From assembly GCA_015039315.1 (NCBI GenBank), contig WIDE01000033.1, positions 192,222-256,221 of the forward strand: 64,000 nucleotides of DNA, given 5' to 3'. The notes beneath the pieces are model-generated. The model made no database searches. It was not told the DNA's origin and was given only the letters and a program-made list of their open reading frames with translations. The translations under genes and the position numbers were made by a program. Below, piece after piece: positions 10,018-21,209 of this stretch (position 1 is the first letter of the stretch; each line of letters begins with the position of its first letter). The DNA comes from Clavulina sp. PMI_390 (lineage: Eukaryota > Basidiomycota > Agaricomycetes > Cantharellales > Hydnaceae).

Positions 10018-13000
10018 ACACTGACTGGTTACTGGCCTTTCGTTTTTCCCTACCAATGGATGATGGCCAGGACGTTTTTATTGATTTCCCCTCCCATGTT
10101 GTATATTACGCCCTTGACCTTCCATGGCCCTTGTTCGTTACTTCAATCTCACTTATTTATATAATCCTGTAGTTAGGCGATAACAACTACGCCCTGCCCG
10201 TAATATTCGCGATTTAGATGCAATCAACTTCGCTTTTCGCCTTCTTTTCTGCTGTAGAGATGGTTGAGATCATGAATGAGTCGACGGCAACGTGTGCGGA
10301 CCGAATACTCTACAGATTTTGTGTTTGCGCACCCGAGGTTCACAATGAGAAGATCTATATACTATGTTCATGCCCACCAGCTCATTGATACCTACCATAT
10401 AAATCTCAGTTCGCATACTTGGAATGACACAACTGACGGAACAGGTCGTTTCCACTTCCCATTTGATAGGGCCAGAACCCACGATTGAGGGCTCTCAAAG
10501 AAGCTCAGAGCCAGGAAGACTCTGAAGCCGTTGGCGACAAACTGTATAACACGCGGGTGAACAGAAGGTTCAATCTGACTACAGTGGGGACTCGCTGCGA
10601 GGATGGACTGGTTCAGGCGCCAGGTCAGTTGTCTGGTTCGTAGTGCTGGTGAGTCTAACGACGAGTGCTACCCCATGGAGTGGAGGTACGGATGTGTTTC
10701 AAGAGATGGCGTCTTATTTGAAAGAAATGAGCCTCAGAATCATCATAAACGTCTAGAGTAGCGCTGAGGCTCGCTGCTTACTGGAATGAACAAACTTCCG
10801 TGTTGGCACCCGTACTGAGGAGTAACATTGTCGATGTATGTGTGATCAATTTGAATTATGGCATGGTCTCGGCCAGCCCCTTTTATTTCTAGAAGCAAAC
10901 AGGGAGAATTTGGTGCACAAAAGGGCAGGTCTGAGCGCTCGAAGTCTTACGTATGACGGTGGCTGTAGGGGAGACTGGCGATTCGGCACCCACCGTTTCG
11001 TCGTCACTCCCGTCACTTCACAATGGCTCTTTGGTCAATGGTGACTGGTGGAAGAACACCGCCTTCAAGCGTCTCAGCGAACCATAAAGCGGTTAGGGGG
11101 CCGGTCCAGGCGTGGCGCTGAGGGCTAAGCATCTCCAATAGTGCACAAGCTTTCTTGCTCGAACGGGGCATGATGGTAGGGTGGCTCGTTCGAGAAGGGC
11201 CTAAATCGATGGATCTATGGCATACCGAGGTTGATTTCAACTAGGGGGGAAATAGAATTGGGTGTGGGGCAGACTTTTGACGGAGTATGAGGCGGGTTGG
11301 ATTCCCAGAATAGCCGCAACCTTCCCGAGCTTCCCGGCGATTGGCGATTGATAGTGAGTAGCTACTTACCTTCCTGCCGTAGAGTATCTTGCCATGGCAC
11401 TCAGACCATATCTCAACACGCCTCCTGGACTACCATTAACAATGATTTATCAAATCAGCCAACCTAACATATGGAACTTGCATGTACGTCGCTTGGAGAG
11501 ATGCTTGGCAATAGATCTGTCCTTGGTTCGTCTTGCGCTTGACTTATGTTCCATGGAATGAAAGAAGGTGTGGAAAGAAGAGCTGTGTCGATGTGCGCCA
11601 GAGAGGGTCGTTTCAGCGTCGTTATCTTCTTCTTTCCCTCTCGGGGAAACATTTCGCCTTTCTACGGTACCGCCGAGTAATTCAAATGTCTTCTGATCTC
11701 CAGCAGTTAATGCAAAGTATGAAACTATCCGCAGGTAGTCAGCTTCTAGACCAAATTCAAGTTGAGATCCATTGAGCAGACGAACCGCTATTTGGAATGA
11801 TTTGCAGAGTGGGTTCATATCATGTACCCTAGTATGGTGTGAGAATGAGGCCTAGGTTGGTGCAACGAGAAGATCTAAAAGTGGAGCAGTGGAGCTTGAT
11901 GAAGCAAAGACGCCGACAGATTTGCCGTTCGCCGAGCGGACCCGTCATACCAGAATATGGACAAGAGGACCAATAAGGCTGAAGAGCAAATCACAAGCTA
12001 GATGGAAGGGCTGCAACGAGGGACAAAGGATAGAAGCAGGTTGGGTCGTTGCAGAACGCGATCTGTCTCTTTGAGAACAGTGGCAGTGACGGTCGCTGTT
12101 CCCACGCCAACACCAAGCGCAACCCCTCTGTCATCACCACCACAATCGACATCCCCACTAGATATATCGGCTGTTGATAACCCCGATGTCCGCCAGATTG
12201 AGAGCGCTAGTGCTGCGGAGAGGAGAACAGCCAACCAGGCGATCATGAAAAGCAGACTGTGACCGTCCAAGCGGTGTATGCAACGTCATTCAGACGCGCT
12301 CGTGATGATGTGATCGATCAAAGGGAAGGGAAGCGAAAAGAAGTCGAGAAGTCTGCGCGCAGGCTTCGTCCGTTGAATGCAGACGACGGGAAAAGCTCTC
12401 CACATGGGAGTTTTGCATGATGTCTGAATCTGACTGCCTAGATGACCAAAAAAAAAACGAGTGGATCGCGCGCCCCTTTTGATGAAGATGACGAGAAGAA
12501 AGAACCGCTGCTAGTGGATGCACGGTGGCCGCTATTCCAGTCGATGCCAAGGGCAATGCATCCGCCCGTAGGGCCATCAATATCAATGTGGCAATTCAGC
12601 AGCCATTCATATCATAAAAAGTATTCATTTATGTATTCAAGCTTCTTCCTTGACTTCTGTGGCCGTCATCCCAGTCCACTCCATTCATTGCCGGTTGGTG
12701 GAGACCTCGGCTGAGGGTTCCATCTCGCGCGCCACATGCCTGTCCTGTGTCGATGCGCTGGTGCCAAATACCGCTTGCTTTTCTAACACTCTGCTTCTCC
12801 TCTCCTCCCTCTCTCTCCCTTTCCGTCCCTCCTCCCACCCTCCCGCCTCCCTCCCCAGCCATCCCGACGTCGGCCACCCGGCGTACGTGGATACCAGTGA
12901 TCCCCGTATATTTTGCTCTAGGCGACTGCGCAAGCATCACTCTCACAGGCTTCGGTCGTCGTCAGCCGCGCCGCTGATCACAGCTCCAATCCCGCCCTAC

Positions 13001-13175
13001 TCCCCCGTCCACGTCAGTCCTTGGCTCTCGTCCTTGGTGTTGTCCTGTCGTGATTAAGACAAATATCTTATCGGAACAGTCTAGCTGTCTCTGTTGAAAG
13101 CCCGCTCAGTCTACGGGCTTCTCGTTTAATATCCTTTGATCCCATTAATCTCCACCCCCAATATCTCCTTCGATT
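10018..13175. other. 3.2-kb intergenic stretch without a supportable gene
   Basis: After the presumed 3' UTR of the aldolase gene, no long conserved frame is visible on either strand. One minus-strand frame from an ATG at 12246 starts with a hydrophobic, signal-peptide-like MIAWLAVLLSAALALSIW and runs to a Thr/Val-rich stretch (TATVTATV) and a stop at 11998. It has no convincing splice partner, and I rate it below 0.2. A minus-strand frame at 11818-11450 and another near 11240-11013 read fairly smoothly but match no family I know. From about 12780 to 12880 the plus strand is almost pure pyrimidine (CTCTCCCTCTCTC type), probably part of the promoter or 5' UTR of the next gene. Confidence 0.4.
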
Positions 13176-14215
13176 ATGCCACCATTACCCGCGACGCGTT
13201 CTAGCCCGTCCATCGGGTCCTTTTTCGTTGCGTTCCTTCAGCGTAGAGATGTTGGCTCAGATGGCGAAGGCTGCCCCCCACACACAAATATGTGCAACTC
13301 TCCGCTCGACCCGACACCGGTCTCTCCCCCAACGACCACACCGACAAACCCCACTGTTGCCAGGATCTTCTTTGCAGGTGGTATCACTATCGTTGTTCTC
13401 ATTGTGGCTGCTACAGCATGGTTCGTTTATCGGTGAGTGCTATACGCATCCAATCGATCCCGGCCTTCTTGTTCTTATTATCTTCACTATCCCCTGGACG
13501 TGTCAACAGACGAAAGAAAAAGCAGCCAGTGTTCCCTTGCAAGGGTTCACGCCGGACGTCATCATCTCCGTTGACATCCTCCGAGCGCGCATCATCCTCC
13601 CGGTATTCCGTGGCCGGCAAGCGTAGAAGGAAAAATGAGAAAGATGACCAAGATTTGGGCATAGAAAGTGCAGGAAGCTCAAGTCATGCAAGCTCCGTGC
13701 CCGAGTCTGCCCTCCCTGTCGTCGTCCTTGCGAATGCTCCGGATCGCGCGAATCATCGGCCGCGTGCTTCTGTTCCTCCTCCTGGGCTAGAGCGAGGACG
13801 TTCAAGCGACGAAGAGCTGGAGATGCACGAACGAGTGGGAGGACTGGAACTAAACGAACAGCGCGATGATGTGGATAAGGACGGAAAGTGGAGACCGATA
13901 GAAGAATTCGTACGTCCTCTTGTGTCCTTTTTCTGGCTTCGTAATATGACGAAACCTGATGTCTGTTGCCTCCCATCTCTCTACCGTATGCATACTTAGT
14001 CCTCGTTTGACGTCAACCGCGATGCTGCGATCCAGATCCACATTATCAGAGATCGACCTCGATTGACGACCGAGGAAAATGGCACCGTCATCCCGGATTC
14101 TACTCCAACCCAACATACGGATCCAGATCCGGACGTCACCAACGCCTCCTCGACGACAGAACCTTCTTCTCATCATCTAAACCACGATCCCCCTCAGCCC
14201 TCTCAACAATCATAG
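13176..14215 (+). CDS. Single-pass membrane protein, function unknown
   Basis: Not recognised as a named family. Three exons join cleanly in frame: 13176-13432, 13510-13909 and 14000-14215, with donors GTGAGT and GTACGT and acceptors CAACAG and ACTTAG. The product starts at the ATG at 13176 and has a short Ser/Thr/Pro-rich N-terminal half. One strongly hydrophobic helix follows (VARIFFAGGITIVVLIVAAT), then a basic stop-transfer run (YRRRKKKQP). The rest is a long, charged, disordered cytoplasmic tail rich in Ser and Arg. The region before the helix is too polar for a classic signal peptide, so orientation (N-terminus outside, tail inside) is inferred from the positive residues after the helix. 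Many fungi carry similar Ser/Thr-rich ectodomain plus one-helix proteins, some of them wall sensors, but there is no WSC or other ectodomain here to support that role. Confidence 0.7.
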
Positions 14216-15642
14216 TTATGATCTCGGCCTGTTCTCCTTATCCCATCCCTTTCGTTCCCTTCCTTTCTTCATCGTCCTTCCCAGCCTTGCCCTTCCTGTA
14301 TCCATAGCACCTCCGAGGTTTTCTTCTTCTCCCCTTCACGACCGCTTTTCTTTCCGTCCACCGCTACTTAGAAACTCACTACCCGAGGAAACTCTCCTCA
14401 TGACGGATCTCCTCGCCACTACTGCGCTCAGAGTCAGAGCAATCCATCATGTCCGTCCGCCGCCGCGTCCCCACATGGATCATGGTCGCTCTTCTCCACA
14501 TGCATAATGCGTCGCAAGCCAAGCCCAAGCCCGACAGCTTCCGGACACGGGAACATCACACATGGGCACCGAACCTCCGTCCCGTCGGCTGCGGTTTCGC
14601 ACGGGTGACTGAGTGATGTGCTCGGCCCGACGCTTTGGTTTTTTCTGTCGTCCATACCGCCTTTGTTCCTCACTGGTCCATGGCTAGCAGTCTTGTGATG
14701 CTGTGATCGAGCTAGGCGCCAGGCTTGGTTTGTTCCCTGCTTTATTGGTGTCGTGGATTCTTTGGCTCCAATCTCTTCCTCTTTTTGCTTCGTTTTTTTT
14801 GTCGCCGACCCCGCTCCCGGAACATGCTGTTCTCCTCGGCTCAGCATCGCCTCGTTTAGGATCGCAACTATGGGTCTTATTCGCCTCCTAGCGCCCTCTT
14901 CTGCGTCCATGTGGTGCTGATGCCGTACTGGCAGAAGGCATCGAAGTGCTGTGCGACCCCCGGACTTCTCGCGCCTCGCCTTGTCTCGTCTCGCTGCGCT
15001 TAGCCGCAAACCCCCACACGGCGCCGCTTTACGTTCAGCATCATCGGGCACGACGGAGTGCTAGGGGGTCGGTTCTGCATGTTCGCTTATTTGCCACACG
15101 TCTGCCTTTTTTGCACCTCAAGGTAGTGTAGTCACTCGCTTCCTTTCTCTCCCTTCCCTCTCCCATTCTATATTACGCCTCTCTGCCCTTTCTTCCTGCC
15201 TTGTTTTGTTGCTCTCTGCTACTCTGCTCGATATCAATTCACATTGCTCCCGCATACTTCACCTTTATCATCGGTTTTCTTTTGTTCCACACACCAATCA
15301 AACATGCCCACTTCAGCTCTATTTTTTCATTTGTATTTTTTGGAGAGCCCAATATGGCTTATTCTTCCCATCTACAAAATTGGCTGTACCCAACTTTAGG
15401 ATACTAATCCTACTATACTATTCCTATATAATTGTATCTGTCCTTAGGCGCCACAGTGGCCCATGACGATCGGCGGTGCGGAGAAGGCTTGCATCTCAGC
15501 AATATCGTGATTTGGTATTGAGACTGAGTTCATAGTGCGTGCGAAACTCCGCAGCCTAACGCTGCTAATGAACAAGACTTCACCACCGCCCCACCACTGG
15601 CACTACTAGTTATCTGATTGCTTACAGTACCTGCTTATCAGG
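14216..15642. other. 1.4-kb intergenic stretch
   Basis: Holds the probable 3' UTR of the membrane-protein gene (pyrimidine-rich to about 14440) and then DNA with no conserved frame on either strand. The region 15150-15400 is T-rich, with runs such as CTATTTTTTCATTTG, and may be promoter DNA. A 205-codon open stretch on the minus strand (14434-15051) has no family resemblance and unnatural composition, so I do not call it. Confidence 0.4.
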
Positions 15643-16498
15643 ATGGCCAACGAGGAAACCAACCAACAATCTGAGAGCCAGCAGCCTTCGAATACTCCCA
15701 ATGTTGAGGTGTGTGTGATTACATCGATAAACTCTTGAGCAAGCATCGTCTGTGCTGGGATCGGTACGTTCTCCATCTGTGCTCGGTGGCAGCAATGCGA
15801 ACATTGTCTGATACCTTCCGTATGCTTTTCCTCGCCTTATGTCATGTCCGATTACCCGGGCGCTTCGTCAGGGCTAGCACGTTTGTCCTTTACCTCCGAC
15901 TATCCAAACTGTCCCGGATAACTGACGGTCCCATCGGTTATAGGATTCTCATTAACACTATCCCATGTCCCCGCTTTTTTTCTATGACAGGAACTTATAT
16001 CAGAGGAGAGCAAGCAAGCAGACCAAGCTCTTCAGGAGCTGAACATCCTCAAATTGGAAGGTGCACAAAAAGAAATCCCTCAAATGGAAACAGATGCCTT
16101 CCAGTGTGCCAGGTGCAGAGAGGTGACTCTACTCAATACCTACCTAATGGGGCGCCGGTGTTCTGATTTTGCTTGTCCTCTGCAGCGCAAGACGACCTAC
16201 TACCAAGCCCAGACGCGTAGTATTGATGAGCCGATGACGGTAACCACTCCACATCTGGGCTTTCCCCTCATGGATGTTATATTAATTGCTCTTATTTTCC
16301 ATCCGTCTCGTTTGTGCCTCAACATAGACATTCGTCACGTAAGTCCTAGCATATCCCTCCAGGTGATTGGTCTATTAACAATGCTACCCAACAGCTGTGT
16401 AAACTGTGGTCATAAGTCCGTCCTTTCCGGAGCTATTATCCGAATCAGACAGCGTCAGAACTCATTTTTTTTTCAATGATAGATGGAAGTTCTCTTAA
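15643..16498 (+). CDS. Stand-alone TFIIS-type zinc-ribbon protein (truncated TFIIS-like)
   Basis: Predicted 99-residue protein in six exons from the ATG at 15643. After a polar leader (MANEETNQQSESQQPSN) an intron of about 275 nt leads to ELISEESKQADQALQELN. This resembles the last helix and linker before the TFIIS zinc ribbon. The ribbon is complete: CARC, then RKTTYYQAQTRS, the catalytic hairpin IDEPMTTFVT, CVNC and the C-terminal GHKWKFS. The Asp-Glu pair that reaches the polymerase II active site in TFIIS is present. Missing are the N-terminal LW domain and nearly all of the polymerase-binding central domain; a full central domain needs about 330 coding nt and would not fit in the long intron. 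It is therefore either a small paralogue, a gene remnant still with intact splicing, or a gene whose 5' part I cannot see. The DEPMTTFV hairpin argues against Rpb9 or Rpa12. Confidence 0.78.
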
Positions 16499-17523
16499 AC
16501 TGAACCGCCTTTTGTACAACTCTTTCTCTTGTCAAGCTAGTTGTGCCGTGGGTCTCGCTGGCCGCTTCCCTATTTGATCCATGACTCACTATTCTGCTGC
16601 TGGTTCTCAGCTCCCGATTATTTATGGGCCGACCTGGCCTCCTTATCGTGACAGGGAGGTACAAGTGCGAGCAACGTGTAACGCCAAGCCCTGCTTTGCG
16701 CACTATGATTAGATGCCAGACCTATTACGCCGAATGAGGCGAATAGAGCAATATATCGAGGGGCGGCAATGCTGCTCTCTGATTTCCCCAGAGTGGAAAA
16801 GAGGACGATCAGCCCTTTACCAATACCACGACAATAGGAATCTTATTCAATTTGCCATCCAAATCTTCAGAGTGTCTTGATGGAGGATACTTATAAACGA
16901 TGTGGCGTAAGAGCACGGAAAACTCGGTGCTATTCTCATCGACATTTCCCTTGTTTTGCTAACCCAAGCGTCCGGTATGGACGATAACACGTGGTTGCGA
17001 CGGTTCTGGAACAGCACGTCACGCGAAATGAAATTCGTCACTTAGTCACTTGTCACATCTGTGACGTGTGACGAGTTGCTCCTTCTCTCAAACACACCCG
17101 CAACTTGTCAACAGCGTCACTGTCCGAAGGAGAGGTCTGTCATCTTCTTCGGCCAATCCAACGCGTTTAGGCGCCTAGCTGATTCGATTTTCGCATGTTA
17201 ATGACTACTTTGCGAGAAGATTCTCTGACAGGCACGGAGCAGACGATATCTCCTAGCGTAAACTCCGAACAATACAGACTGAGCGTTGTCGGAGTTTTGC
17301 CTCTAGAGCACAACCAATAGTAAGTCATATCCCTCAACACATATTATCCTCTTGCATCTTTGTCTTTCCCTCGTCACAAAAACGCTTATTGTCTCATTGG
17401 CCAACAGGCGGCTTCTTGTGTCCCATATCGTATGTACCCCATCTGAAGACTTCTTCCAGTTCACGTATAAGGGCACTAAGTTGTGCGCGATTCCATGCAG
17501 TGTAACCTCCTCTCATCATCAAT
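16499..17523. other. 1.0-kb intergenic region upstream of the TBL1-like gene
   Basis: No gene is supported here. The stretch contains a repeated TGTCACA/TGTGACG motif (separate entry) about 450 bp upstream of the next ATG. The last 200 bp before 17524 look like a promoter plus leader with possible 5' UTR introns (pyrimidine tracts ending CCAACAG and ATGCAG). Confidence 0.4.
17051..17073. repeat. TGTCACA / TGTGACG dyad motif, copy 1
   Basis: TGTCACA at 17051-17057 is followed by two tandem TGTGACG units at 17060-17066 and 17067-17073, an imperfect palindrome plus direct repeat. Similar arrangements occur near 20494 and 58048, all in intergenic DNA. It looks like a transcription-factor site; no factor can be named from sequence alone. 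Confidence 0.4.
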
Positions 17524-20162
17524 ATGGCCAACCACGGTATCAACAACAACCCCAAGCTCTCGGCTGACGAGGTGAACACCGTCGTACATTCGTATCTACT
17601 GGACTCAGGTGAGTTCTACACGTCGGTCTTAGCTTCGGCTCGCTTCTCGAAGACGAGTGCTGATCAGTTCAATGCATTGTTCGCTCTTATGTGGTATTCC
17701 AGGATTTGACCACGCAGCTTATGTCCTGCAAAGCCAAGCCCACCTCGACCGATCCCCACACCGCAACATATCCCTGCCCCGAGGAGAGCTAGTATCGTTG
17801 CTCAAAAAAGCCGTCATCTTCCGTGATGTTGAAGAAATGCTGAAAAACAAGGTACACACTCTTCATGTTACTCCACTCACTTTGTGGGCTCAATCTCCGT
17901 CGTGGGAATATGAAATGCTTAATGGGTGCCACCTTCTTTTTCACATCCGTTTCACGTTGGCCTCCGATGTAGACGAAGGGAAAGGATGAATCATCAGCTG
18001 CCGGCTCAGGATCTCTGCTCGCAAGGTATCATACCGATGGAAACCCTCCTCTGCCACCCCCCGATGAGCCTGCTCGGATGCTCGACTTCACCGCCGCCGG
18101 GCAGACTTCATCATCCGCGGTGTCACAGCCGACCCCTATGGCCACGGATGCTGCTGGAGAGGATGGACGTCCAAAGAAGCGCTCACGGTCAGATGAAGAA
18201 GAAAATCAAACTTGTGCACATTTGGTTTCTTTCCACCATCCTCCATTGGACCAAACTAACTCTCCTCTCTTTGGTTCATAGACCCTATTGACCCAGAAAA
18301 TGTCGTCCGGAAAGGTCCAGTAAAGCTGCCGGCAGGTATCGTTCTCGGCCCTGATGGTCAACCCCCTGGAACAATAGTGCTACGTGGACACGAAGCCGAG
18401 GTGAGTTACCACGTCCCCTCGCCTCGATGTAGATAAACTCGGATCGATTTTCTCACTCCGGTGCTTCTAGGTATTCGCATGTCACTGGAATCCAGTGTTT
18501 TTCAATATCCTTGCTTCCGGGTTAGTCAATCCTGCTCGCACAGACCTCGATCGTTTGTTGACTCAGCTTTCACTAGCGGCAAGGGCGGAAATGTGATCCT
18601 CTGGAATGTCCCTACTCCTGCTCACCGCAATGATCAAGAGCCCAACGGTGTGCGCAGCCCTGTACACTCAATCATTGCCGTCCTGCGCCCTCCCCCTCCT
18701 ACCGACGGCGCTGGTGTTCCCGAGGTTCGGGATCTCACCTCCATGGCGTGGTCCAGGGATGGTAAACACCTCGCCGTCGGCCACCAAGACTCGTCAATTC
18801 ATGTTTGGAACGTGAAGGGCGAATACAGGTGCTCTTTCAGGAAACATAAGGCGCCAGTGTTCGATATCGCTTGGAGCGACGACAGTACGCGGCTTATCAG
18901 CGCGGGGCTAGATGGTCTATCAATGGTATGGGACCCCACCAAACCGAGACTAGCGCCTACGATGGTGCATCACGGCCATGAAGGTGAGTTTCCCCATACC
19001 CTGAGACCAATGATGAACAATCACATTGAGCAAACTAATTATATATAGCCAACACGTGTTGCCTTGACGTGGAATGGCTTGGAAATAACTTCTATGCCTC
19101 CGCGGGGACCGACCACCGCATTGCCATCTACCACCGAGAACAGCCTGATCCTCTAACGTACTTCAAGGGTCACCAAGATGAGGTCAATCAGATTCGGCTC
19201 AGCCCTGATTGTCTTCTCCTCGTTAGTGTCTCCGACGACAAGGTGGCTATGGTGTGGGATGTTTCCCAATATACGACAACGGGGTGGACGAATAGTCGAA
19301 TGGACAAGCTTAAGGAGGCAGGTGGACTAGGTCTTTGGACACACCGATTGGCGTATGGCCATGAGAAACCGATTAGCATGGTGCAGTGGTCGCCGACAAA
19401 ATACCAGGAGGGCTACAATCTTCTGGCTACGTACGCCCCTCCCTTATACTCTAATCATGCAAGCATAACTCACTATGTCCCATCTTCAGGTTCTCTCGTG
19501 AAGACAAAACTGCTTGCTTGTGGGATATCAGGAAGGGAACAGTTCTTCGAAAATTCACGGAGCACAGCCCCGGTGTGCCAATCAAGCGTGATCTTTTCAC
19601 TCACTGCTTCGATCCTACGGGCCGATTCTACTGTTTGGGTGGAGTGTGCTTCCTGATTCTCTACGACATTTGGGTATGTGGCTCTCACCCTGTATATCTC
19701 AAGATGGATGCTAACGTTCATGATGCCCAGTCCGCTAAGCCGCTCTGGACCTGGACATTCGGTGACTCTTATGTTGCCGATATCGTGTGGGATCGTCACC
19801 ACGAGGGACGCCGCTTCGCTATAGCAAAAGAGAACGGTGTTACTGTTGTCATCGATCTTGCTTTCTTGGGCGTTCCTGAACTCGCCGAACTACCCACGCG
19901 TCTTGGTACTTGGCACATGGGCACACTTGGGCCGCGCAAGCTGCCTGATACGGGTACAACACCTCCAGTACAACCTCATCTAGCCCAACCAGGCGGAGCC
20001 CTGCTTCAAGGCCTGAGCGGGCCCCGCAACAGCTTGGTGACAAACCCTCTGGGAAGTGCAGGTGCAACACCAGGCTCGACCAGCACTATCTCTGTGTCCG
20101 CTCAGTCTCCTACTGTGGGTACCGGAACTTCAGGTCCTTCGGCGATGGATACCTCCAGATGA
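17524..20162 (+). CDS. LisH/WD40 protein of the TBL1/Sif2 corepressor type
   Basis: Nuclear beta-propeller protein of the TBL1/TBLR1/Sif2 family, scaffold subunits of histone-deacetylase corepressor complexes (SMRT/NCoR in animals, Set3C in yeast). The ATG at 17524 opens a LisH dimerisation motif (SADEVNTVVHSYLLDSG, then after an intron FDHAAYVLQSQAHLD). A polar linker with a basic patch follows, then eight or so WD repeats. Visible WD segments include FACHWNPVFFNILASG, SMAWSRDGKHLAVGHQDSSI ending HVWN, DIAWSDDSTRLISAGLDG ending MVWD, VNQIRLSPDCLLLVSVSDDK ending MVWD, and FSREDKTACLWDIRKG. After the propeller there is a C-terminal extension rich in Gly, Thr, Pro and Ser (about 19,930 to the stop) that is absent from animal TBL1. 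About nine exons all splice in frame. Confidence 0.9.
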
Positions 20163-20493
20163 TCGTAGTTAGAATAATTTCTGTTGTGCTTGACCCTGCG
20201 CTGCCCTTTCCTTATCTTGTGACGATATCGATGTGATCATCCGCGCCGTTGCCCTCGTAGTTTCTTGCCATTTGCTCCTTACGGCTCTCTGCTACCGTAT
20301 TTTGCCCTTTGTACTTGTCCATATTTATCCACTCTTTCTACTCGTAGTACGCTATATACACAGAGCAATATAACCCACCCTGCAGGTTATCCTGTAGATT
20401 TCTTGCACCGTTTCGTGACCAAAACGTCTCCGTCAAGATATTGGTCCAGAAGGTTCTTGGGGAAGAAATGCACGAGGCGAGAACATGGGCTGT

Positions 20494-20517
20494 TGTCACA
20501 CTCACGTGAATGTGACG
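20494..20517. repeat. TGTCACA / TGTGACG dyad motif, copy 2, with a central CACGTG
   Basis: TGTCACA at 20494-20500 and TGTGACG at 20511-20517 flank a perfect CACGTG E-box at 20503-20508. It lies about 330 bp downstream of the TBL1-like stop codon. The half-sites are the same as those at 17051 and 58054. Confidence 0.4.
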
Positions 20518-20799
20518 AGATCCAATTAGCAACTGGTAATGAGATGTTTCGTTTCACTCTTTGCACTCAACAACCTTCTCGCAGCAGATATGTTATATTG
20601 AGATTGAATCCTTCACTGCGTGCCCTCATCTTCCTCGATCCGTGGAAGACATTACGGGGTCCTGTGTATGGGCCTAAGTGTTCGCCACACTTGTAGCCTT
20701 TGTCTTGTCCCACAACAAACCTATAAAGGCCACCGGGCATCGGTTCTTGGGTTATAAGCCCATGTTAAATAGCGCTCCACTTGCCCAAATCCCACCACG

Positions 20800-21008
20800 A
20801 TGACCCCAGTAGACGAGAACTACCCTTCCTCGTCACTCACTGCTAGCCCAGCATCGACTCAAAGGTTCTACTTCGATCCTCTCTATCGGGTGAGCCAGAA
20901 TATAGTACCCCTTTCTTCCCTCCATTCCTAACTATCTTGTTCTAGTCAGCCGCTAACCTCGCAAAGACGACGCGCGCAGCCAAAACGATGACCCCATTTG
21001 CTGTGTGA
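20800..21008 (+). other. Possible small two-exon ORF (50 codons)
   Basis: The ATG at 20800 opens MTPVDENYPSSSLTASPAST and RFYFDPLYR up to a GTGAGC donor at 20890. After a CTAG acceptor at 20945 the frame continues SAANLAKTTRAAKTMTPFAV to a stop at 21008. The splice sites are good, but there is no family match and the minus strand offers a competing splice-compatible frame over the second exon. It could be a real micro-gene, the start of a longer gene, or chance. Confidence 0.25.
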
Positions 21009-21209
21009 AGATTGAGCGTTCAAATGTTCACCGAGCATCGTAAGGGAGCGAGCCCTCCACGCAGGGAAAGGCCATTCACTCACCTTGCTGACCCAGCATG
21101 CGGCATTCCATGAGTAAGAACCCATCCCAACGGTCTCATCGATGGACCGCACCATTCCCACATTAGGGACCACTCTGCACCCCCATTTTTCGCCCATAGC
21201 GACGTTCAA
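20946..21209 (-). other. Possible coding exons on the minus strand (gene remnant?)
   Basis: The minus strand reads WGCRVVPNVGMVRSIDETVG and then MGSYSWNAACWVSK to a consensus donor (GTGAGTGA, ending at 21084). A CACACAG acceptor at 21001-21007 and a short tail (QMGSSFWLRASSLRG) ending in a stop follow. The intron would be 84 nt. No family is recognised and no upstream exon or ATG could be fixed, so this may be the 3' end of a gene, a remnant, or noise. Confidence 0.25.

Noticed and set aside
14434..15051. 205-codon minus-strand frame
   Set aside because: No family resemblance, no splice partner, and composition (Arg, Ala, Gly) typical of a shadow in GC-rich DNA.
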